DNA of 15,978 bases from JTS-RE9 sp964649195 (GTDB lineage Bacteria; Planctomycetota; Phycisphaerae; Phycisphaerales; Phycisphaeraceae): the NCBI GenBank assembly GCA_964649195.1, contig CAZYPK010000127.1:1-15978 (forward strand), read 5' to 3'. This document shows, piece by piece, positions 1 through 5,648 of this stretch; positions within the stretch are counted from its first letter, which is position 1, and each line of letters starts with the position of its first letter. The translations under genes were made by a program, and so were the position numbers. Below the pieces are notes generated by a model that worked only from the letters and a program-made list of their open reading frames with translations, searched no databases and had not been told where the DNA came from.

Positions 1-17
1 CTGAATGCTGAAGGTCG

Positions 18-99
18 CCGGGCCGGGGCTTCGCGGACTCAGCCCCAGCCACCCGAAGTGGATTCAGCCCCAGCCACCCGAAGTGGACTCAGCCACCCA
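18..99. repeat. GC-rich dispersed repeat with 25-nt tandem units
   Basis: The stretch begins with a copy of a GC-rich element (GGGCCGGGGCTT, then CAGCCCCAGCCACCC) that recurs at 7958-8080 and 13385-13424. It continues as a 25-nt tandem unit, at 36-60 and 61-85, differing by one base (GACTCAG versus GATTCAG), then a partial third unit from 86. It lies just downstream of the minus-strand PEP-CTERM stop codon at 116. There is no T-tract, so it is not a standard terminator. Nothing else was seen in 1-115. Confidence 0.75.
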
Positions 100-115
100 T
101 CACACGCCATGCCGT

Positions 116-1735
116 TCACGCGACGCGGCGGCGGCGCAGCAGCGCCAGGCCGGCCAGACCCAGCAGGCTCATCGTGGCCGGTTCGGGGATGACCGGTTCG
201 ACGAACGCGGTGATGCGGATGTTGTCCAGGGAGAAGGTGAAGTCATCGGCGGCGCTGCTGGTGACGGCGCCGAAGTGGAGGAACGTCGCGGTGTGGTTCG
301 TCAGGCCGTTGCGGAAGGTCAGGCCGTCGGCGAAGACGGTGTTGGCGCCGTCGAAGATTCGCGCCGAGTAGGTGCCGGTGACGGGATCGACGACGACCTC
401 GAAGTCATAGACGGTGTTGGCGAGCAGTCCCAGGCCGGTGTCGAACATGTTTTCCTTGATGAACGCGGTGCTGCCGTTGTTGTCGTAGAAGTACCAGCGG
501 CCTTCATTGATGTCGTTGCCGGGCTGATCCCCGGCCACGATGCCGATGCCCCAGGTGTTGGTGACCGTGGTGCTGCTCTGACCGGTGTTGGCGTCGCCGA
601 AGAAGTGAATGCGGTCGGTGAAGGCGTTGGCGAAGTCGTCGATTTCGCCGTCGAAGCGCCACTGCCAGGAGATGACGTGTTTGGCGGAGGGATCCACATC
701 GCCGAAGCCGGCCGGATCAAGCTGTCGGCGGATGGTGCGGACGGTGCTGCCGGCCGTGGCCCCCACGCTCAGGTAGGGATTGCCCGCCACGCCGTCGAGC
801 GGGTTGGCGGTCGTCACCGTGCTGGTGGTGCCCGTGTCGGTCCACGCCCCGTTCCAGCCGCCGCCCGCCTTGCCCGTGAAGGCGTCGGCGAAGTCGGGGT
901 TCTGCCCATCGGTGAAGTTGGCCACGATCTGCTTGGCCGTGTCGATCTTGATCGAGTCGATGGAGATCGGGAACGCATCGCCGGCCGCGCTGGCGAACTT
1001 GCCCCAGTGGATGTCCGTGTGCTGCGCGCCCGTGCCGCCCTGGTTGCGGAAGTCCATGCCCATGCGGCTGAACGTCTGGCCCGTGTTCTGGTTGGTGATC
1101 ACCGCGCCGTACTGCTTGCGGGACGGATCGACGATCACTTCCATGGCGTAGATGTGCCCCGGCGTCAGGGCGATGCCGGTATCGACCGTGTTCGTCACCA
1201 CGAAGTCGCTGGAGCCGTTGTGGTCGAAGAAGGCGAAGTTGCCGGGCGTCTGCGGAGCGTTGGTCGAAGGCCCGCCCTGGGCGCCGGTGGCGATGATCGT
1301 CCAACTGTTGGTCGCGGTGGTGCCGGTCCCGCCGGAGGTGATCGCGCCGTCGTTGCCGAAGAAGTGAATGCGATCGGCAAACAGCGTGAACTGGCTCATG
1401 TCCGCCGCATCGAAGCGGAAGAGCCAGGAGATGGTGTGGGCCTGCGTGGTGGCTTCGTACTCGCGTACTACGTTCAGAGCGTTGGCGGCCTGGGCGGTGT
1501 AGGAGAGATAGTTCGTCCCGCCGTCGAGCGGGTTGGCGTTGGTGACGGTGGGTGCGGCGCCGCCGTGGACGAACGCTCCGGCCCAGCCGTCGCCTGCGGA
1601 ACCGGGGAAGGTGTCGGCGCCTGCGCCGCCGCCGGCATCGAAGGTGGCCGTGGTCACCGCGGAGGCCGAAGCCGCCAACCCCAGACCAACGAAAACAAGG
1701 GACGCATAACGAGCGAGTGTGGACGCAATAGACAT
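116..1735 (-). CDS. PEP-CTERM surface protein with two tandem jelly-roll-like domains
   Basis: This 539-residue exported protein is probably displayed on the cell surface. A signal peptide covers about residues 1-26 (hydrophobic core after Arg9, cut near ASASA). The C-terminus is a PEP-CTERM sorting signal: VIPEPA at 515-520, a short hydrophobic helix, then RRRR at 534-537. By family knowledge an exosortase would process it; none is in the window. The body is a tandem duplication, residues about 32-265 and 273-508. Both halves contain NPLDG, HxISWxxRFD, DRIHFFG, a NxW strand, DTGxxL, a VxVDP strand and a final SxxDxIxI. This suggests a concanavalin/LamG-like beta-sandwich, possibly carbohydrate- or matrix-binding (inference). 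The start was chosen over an in-frame upstream extension because AGGAG lies six bases before this ATG and a signal peptide follows at once. It is transcribed divergently from the Clp-like genes. Confidence 0.88.
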   Translation of the reverse strand: MSIASTLARYASLVFVGLGLAASASAVTTATFDAGGGAGADTFPGSAGDGWAGAFVHGGAAPTVTNANPLDGGTNYLSYTAQAANALNVVREYEATTQAHTISWLFRFDAADMSQFTLFADRIHFFGNDGAITSGGTGTTATNSWTIIATGAQGGPSTNAPQTPGNFAFFDHNGSSDFVVTNTVDTGIALTPGHIYAMEVIVDPSRKQYGAVITNQNTGQTFSRMGMDFRNQGGTGAQHTDIHWGKFASAAGDAFPISIDSIKIDTAKQIVANFTDGQNPDFADAFTGKAGGGWNGAWTDTGTTSTVTTANPLDGVAGNPYLSVGATAGSTVRTIRRQLDPAGFGDVDPSAKHVISWQWRFDGEIDDFANAFTDRIHFFGDANTGQSSTTVTNTWGIGIVAGDQPGNDINEGRWYFYDNNGSTAFIKENMFDTGLGLLANTVYDFEVVVDPVTGTYSARIFDGANTVFADGLTFRNGLTNHTATFLHFGAVTSSAADDFTFSLDNIRITAFVEPVIPEPATMSLLGLAGLALLRRRRVA

Positions 1736-2049
1736 GTCAATCTCCTGCCGATAGGGTGGACCGCAATGAAGAGGAAAGTAGGAACACCAAGCCGACCATT
1801 GAAGCGAATGCTTCGATGAGAACGGGGCGCATTTTACCATGAAATGCGGCCCGAACCAACCCTGTTTTTGCCGCCTTTTGGAGAATTTTTTTCCGTTTTT
1901 CACGCTGTTCTGATCGGGGACTTCTGAACAACCTCCCGATGTGCCGCGAACCAGGGATTGCGAAGCCGCAAGCGGCTGGGGCGCGGGATTATTCAGGAGT
2001 TCCATCGGGTTTTCCGTTTTTTCGCGGAACATTTTTTCCCGCCATCGCC
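1736..2049. promoter_or_regulatory. Divergent intergenic region between PEP-CTERM and Clp-like genes
   Basis: About 314 bases separate two divergent start codons, so both promoters should lie here. Visible items: a dyad CGCATTT (1828-1834) / AAATGCG (1842-1848) with a 7-base spacer, a smaller dyad GAAGC-GAAT-GCTTC at 1801-1814, T-runs between about 1863 and 1900, and three T-runs (2010-2013, 2017-2022, 2032-2037) just before the Clp-like start. I could not assign a convincing -35/-10 pair to either gene. An in-frame upstream extension of the Clp-like gene to 1939 is possible but looks non-coding. Confidence 0.45.
1742..1746 (-). promoter_or_regulatory. Shine-Dalgarno site of the first PEP-CTERM gene
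   Basis: On the minus strand AGGAG lies six bases upstream of the ATG at 1735. It decides the start against in-frame upstream ATGs, and it resembles the site before the second PEP-CTERM gene (CAGGAGATT in both). Confidence 0.75.
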
Positions 2050-5000
2050 ATGAGGATCGAACTTCCCATTTTGATCGAGCAGGTGAAGCCGGAGCCTGAC
2101 AAGCCGCCGGTCTTTGCCGCCCGCGCCTTGTTCCTGCCGCAGGGGCCTTCGCGCAGCGGCCAGCGCATCGATCGTGTGCTGACCAAGCTCGGCGGCGATC
2201 TGCGCGATCATCTGAACATCCTGGCGAAGGACCCGAATCATCGTCCGCTGGCGGAGGCGGTGATGAACCCGCCTCTTGAAGCGATCGCCCTGAACCTCAC
2301 GCTCGACCTTCGTCGGCAGACCGTGCGCGGCCGGTGGCTGGCCGTCGCGTTCACCATCGACGAGCGACGGCTGGCGTTCATCACGGAGTATCCGCATCTC
2401 TGGTTCGTGATCCCGCCGGGGCGGACCGTGGAATCGCGCGCGGCCGAGGCGCTCTGCGCCGAAGGCCGCCGGCGCGAGAAGGAGGAACTGCCGCCGCCCG
2501 CGGGATTGCAGGGCCGAACGTGGACGACGCAGATCACCGTCACCCTCACCGCCCAGCAGCAGATCAAGCGGAAGAAGTTCGACCTTGCCTCCATCTTCGG
2601 CGGCCCGCAGGTCGCCTCCGGCATCGAGGAACTGCACAAGGTCGGCCGCTGCCTCGATGTCCAGTATCCCGACGGCCTGGATCAGGCCCACCTGCGCGAA
2701 GACGAGCTGCGCGAGCTGACCGAACTGCTCGACCGCGAGGATCGGCCATCGCTGTTGCTGGTGGGACCCAACGGCGTCGGCAAGACGACGCTGATGCACG
2801 AGTATGTCCGCCGCCGGCTCAAGGCCCCGGCCAAGGGCGCCGTCGCCGCGCACAACACATGGCTCATCTCGCCGCCGCGGCTGATCTCCGGCATGAGCTA
2901 CGTCGGCCAGTGGGAGCAGCGGCTGCTGGCGATCCTCAAACATGCCCGCACCCGCGATCACATCCTCGTCATCGATGATGTCGTGGGGCTTTTTCATGCC
3001 GGCGTCACCTCGCAGTCGGATCAGGGCGTCGCCCAGGCGATGAAGCCTTTCATCGAGCGAAAGGAGGTGCGCATCGTCGGCGAGATGACGCCCGAGGCCT
3101 TGCGGGTGCTGCGCGAAACGGATCGCGGCTTTGCAGACATGTTCCACATCATCCACGTGCGCGAACCGGACCTGGCGGCAAGCCGGCGAATGCTCGTCGC
3201 GCAGATGCGGCGGCTGGAGGATCATCAGCGTTGCCGGTTCGATCTCGAAGCGATGCCCGCGGCGATGGACCTGGCACGGCGATACCTGCGCGACGCCGCG
3301 CTGCCCGGCAAGGCGGCGGCGATGCTCGCCCAACTGGCCGCGCGACACAAGGGCAAAGCCATCGGCCGCGCCGAGGTGATTCATGCGTTCCACGAGCGCA
3401 GCGGCCTGCCCCGCTCCTACGTGGACGATCAGACCAGGCTCGCCCGCCAGACCGTCATCGAAACCATCGGAAGGAGAATCATCGGGCAGCGCCATGCCGT
3501 TCAAGCGATGGCGGACATCGTATGCACGGGCAAGGCCAGGCTCAGCGATCCGGCAAGGCCGCTGGGTTCGCTGCTTTTTCTGGGGCCCACGGGCGTCGGC
3601 AAGACGGAATGCGCCAAGTCGCTGGCCGCGTTCCTCTACGGCCACGAGGATCGGCTGCTTCGATTCGACATGAACAGCTTCAACGATTCCCACGCCGCCG
3701 CCCGACTCGTCGGAACGCCCGGCAACCCCGATGGCCAACTCACCGCGGCGGTCCGGCGTCAACCCTTCGCCGTCGTGCTGCTCGATGAAATCGAAAAAGC
3801 CCACCCGGATGTGCATGACCTGCTGCTCCAGATGCTCGGCGAAGGAAGGCTCACCGACGCCCTGGGACGGACCGCCGACTTCAGCAACGCGATCATCGTG
3901 CTCACCTCCAACCTGGGCGTGCGCGAAGCTTCCCATCGCATGGGTTTTCAGTCGGCGGCAAAAAACGCGACATCGCACGGCGACAGGCGCGATGAATCGT
4001 TCACCGCCGCCGCCCGCGCCTTCTTCCGACCCGAACTTTTCAATCGCTTTGACCGCATCGTTCCCTTCCACGGCCTGGGCCGCGAGGAGGTGGACCGCAT
4101 CGCCCGATTGCTCATGTCGGGCATCCTCCAGCGCGAAGGACTCCACCGCAGGCGATCGGTGCTGCGGGTGGCGCCGGCGGCGACATCGTTCATCGTCGAT
4201 GCCGGCTTCGATGAGCACTTCGGCGCCCGGGCCATGCGCAGGGCCTTGGAACAACAGCTCACCCGCCCGATCTCCAACCGGCTGGCGACGCTGCCTGCCG
4301 ACGCCTCGGTGCTCATCGATGTGTTTCGCGGCGGCGACAGGCTCGAGGTCGTCACCACCGAGCTTCGCCCCGGCCCGCGCACCGCCTGGCCCGGCCGGCC
4401 GCTGCGAAACATGGAGGCGCAGGAACTGGCCGATCGCGTCGAAGCCACGCTCGGGCGCATCGAGGATTCCTTCACCGCCAACGCCGCGACGACCTTCACC
4501 GGCGGTGCGATCGATCCGTCCGACCTGGCCTACCTGGCCTTGCGGGAGGAGGTGGCCGACACCAGGCGAAAGGCGCAGGCCCTGCTCAGGCGCCGTCAAC
4601 CGACCATGCGAAACCGCATGATCTCCAAGCCCCCCGCTTCTTCCAGGCGCGCGCCCGGCGCACCGCCGCGTGTCACACCCGCTCCGCGTGTGCATTGGCG
4701 GCAGGCGCCGCCGCAGGTGTGGGCCGATCTGCTGCACGCGGAAGAGCCGGGCTTTTATCTGAAGGAAATGCTTCAGTCCTCGGCGCAGCAGGAGGAGGAG
4801 ATCATCACCGGCGAGCTCATCGACCTGCTGGCGCAGCTGGCGTGGCTGGAGGAAGCCGCCCGGGACGCCGCCGCCATTGCGACGCAGGCCGACGCCGGCA
4901 CGGAGGCGTGCCTGCTGCTGCGAAGCCTTTCGCCCGCGGCGGATGAAAGCGTCTCGCTGCTGGGCCGGCTGCTTGCCCGCGCCTTCGCACTGCCCTGGGG

Positions 5001-5433
5001 CATGAATGTTGACCACGACGAAGCGCCAACCGGCGGGGATGCCGTCGTGCTGGCGCTGTCGGGCCTTGGCGCGGCGGCGCTGGCGCGGGCCGAGGAAGGA
5101 ACGCATCTGGTGGTCGAGCCTTCAGGCGCACTGACTTCCATTCAAGCCATCGCCCTGCCCTGCGCCTCGGCGGAGGCGGCACGGGCGAGCGTCATCGATA
5201 CGGAACACGCCTGGCAGCTTGCCCTGAGCAAAGGAGAAAAGAGCATCGAAGATCGGCCTTATCGCGTCGCGCCGATTCATCGCATCATCGACCCCCGGCG
5301 AACGACCATCGACCTGCGCACCGGCCTGATGACCCCCACCGCCCCGCAGCCTTACGATCTGATGGCGTTTGCGCTGTCGCAGTTGCCGCTGCCGGGCGAG
5401 ATCACAGGTGATACACAGGGTAAAAGCATATGA
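2050..5433 (+). CDS. Clp-type double AAA+ ATPase with C-terminal release-factor-like (PCRF) domain
   Basis: This 1127-residue HSP100/Clp-family protein has no double Clp_N repeat; residues 1-185 are unrecognised. D1 has Walker A GPNGVGKT (239-246), pore-loop motif GMSYVGQW (281-288) and Walker B LVIDD (306-310), with Asp where Clp proteins have Glu. The arginine-finger site reads ADMF (362-365) instead of ERRF. There is no ClpB coiled-coil middle domain. D2 is intact for catalysis: GPTGVGKT (512-519), LLDEIEK (577-583), sensor-1 Asn621, arginine finger Arg666 in FNRFD and sensor-2 GAR (725-727). The usual GYVG pore loop is replaced by GTPGNPDGQ (555-563). MGF at 631-633 sits where ClpA/ClpC carry the ClpP-docking tripeptide. 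From about 778 a long extension follows; 918-1098 resembles the PCRF domain of release factors. The start at ATG 2050 is the likeliest; no Shine-Dalgarno is visible. Its role is unknown; an unfoldase is inferred. Confidence 0.85.
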   Translation: MRIELPILIEQVKPEPDKPPVFAARALFLPQGPSRSGQRIDRVLTKLGGDLRDHLNILAKDPNHRPLAEAVMNPPLEAIALNLTLDLRRQTVRGRWLAVAFTIDERRLAFITEYPHLWFVIPPGRTVESRAAEALCAEGRRREKEELPPPAGLQGRTWTTQITVTLTAQQQIKRKKFDLASIFGGPQVASGIEELHKVGRCLDVQYPDGLDQAHLREDELRELTELLDREDRPSLLLVGPNGVGKTTLMHEYVRRRLKAPAKGAVAAHNTWLISPPRLISGMSYVGQWEQRLLAILKHARTRDHILVIDDVVGLFHAGVTSQSDQGVAQAMKPFIERKEVRIVGEMTPEALRVLRETDRGFADMFHIIHVREPDLAASRRMLVAQMRRLEDHQRCRFDLEAMPAAMDLARRYLRDAALPGKAAAMLAQLAARHKGKAIGRAEVIHAFHERSGLPRSYVDDQTRLARQTVIETIGRRIIGQRHAVQAMADIVCTGKARLSDPARPLGSLLFLGPTGVGKTECAKSLAAFLYGHEDRLLRFDMNSFNDSHAAARLVGTPGNPDGQLTAAVRRQPFAVVLLDEIEKAHPDVHDLLLQMLGEGRLTDALGRTADFSNAIIVLTSNLGVREASHRMGFQSAAKNATSHGDRRDESFTAAARAFFRPELFNRFDRIVPFHGLGREEVDRIARLLMSGILQREGLHRRRSVLRVAPAATSFIVDAGFDEHFGARAMRRALEQQLTRPISNRLATLPADASVLIDVFRGGDRLEVVTTELRPGPRTAWPGRPLRNMEAQELADRVEATLGRIEDSFTANAATTFTGGAIDPSDLAYLALREEVADTRRKAQALLRRRQPTMRNRMISKPPASSRRAPGAPPRVTPAPRVHWRQAPPQVWADLLHAEEPGFYLKEMLQSSAQQEEEIITGELIDLLAQLAWLEEAARDAAAIATQADAGTEACLLLRSLSPAADESVSLLGRLLARAFALPWGMNVDHDEAPTGGDAVVLALSGLGAAALARAEEGTHLVVEPSGALTSIQAIALPCASAEAARASVIDTEHAWQLALSKGEKSIEDRPYRVAPIHRIIDPRRTTIDLRTGLMTPTAPQPYDLMAFALSQLPLPGEITGDTQGKSI

Positions 5434-5457
5434 CTACAGAACAGGTGAAGCCCCCGG

Positions 5458-5609
5458 AAGCCCCGCCCGGAAGGGCGCGGGCCAAAGCGTGTCCAATGAA
5501 CAGAGGATTCCAGATTTACAAGGTGAGTTCAGATCGGAAATCGAGTTGCGATTCGTGAACGAGCCGTGTATTGCTCGCCCCTTGGCCCGCGCCCTTCCGG
5601 GCGGGGCTT
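5458..5609. repeat. Long hairpin element with perfect 28-bp terminal inverted repeats
   Basis: Perfect 28-bp inverted repeats lie at 5458-5485 (starts AAGCCCCGCCCGG) and 5582-5609 (ends CCGGGCGGGGCTT). Read against its own reverse complement, the interior also matches at roughly half or more of positions, so the 152-nt stretch is one degenerate palindrome. Each arm also holds a small dyad (GCCC-GGAA-GGGC). It fills most of the gap between the two Clp-like genes. No T-tract follows, so a standard terminator is unlikely. It could be a miniature mobile element, a REP-like repeat or a structured RNA in the operon leader. Confidence 0.8.
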
Positions 5610-5648
5610 AAGCGAAACTCAAGTTGACACACCCTGCTCGGTGCAATC

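Noticed and set aside
5..1819. Long plus-strand frame opposite the first PEP-CTERM gene
   Set aside because: Low-complexity Gly/Val/Ala/Asp-rich translation, while the minus strand has a signal peptide, Shine-Dalgarno, domain duplication and PEP-CTERM tail.
1939..2049. Upstream in-frame start for the first Clp-like gene
   Set aside because: The 37 added residues look like translated intergenic sequence and have no Shine-Dalgarno; ATG 2050 precedes the first protein-like segment. Not fully excluded.
1993..5106. Very long open frame antisense to the first Clp-like gene (over 1000 codons)
   Set aside because: It mirrors a gene with clear AAA+ motifs; the antisense translation is Arg/Gly/His-rich with no recognisable motif. 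Long antisense frames are expected at high GC.
5624..5629. TTGACA as a -35 box for the second Clp-like gene
   Set aside because: At normal spacing the -10 would overlap the start codon and reads TCATGG, so no promoter is supported.
5434..5648. Small open frames between the two Clp-like genes
   Set aside because: They arise from the palindromic element: frames on both strands give related peptides (KGAGQ...SN...FRSE), as expected from self-complementary DNA.
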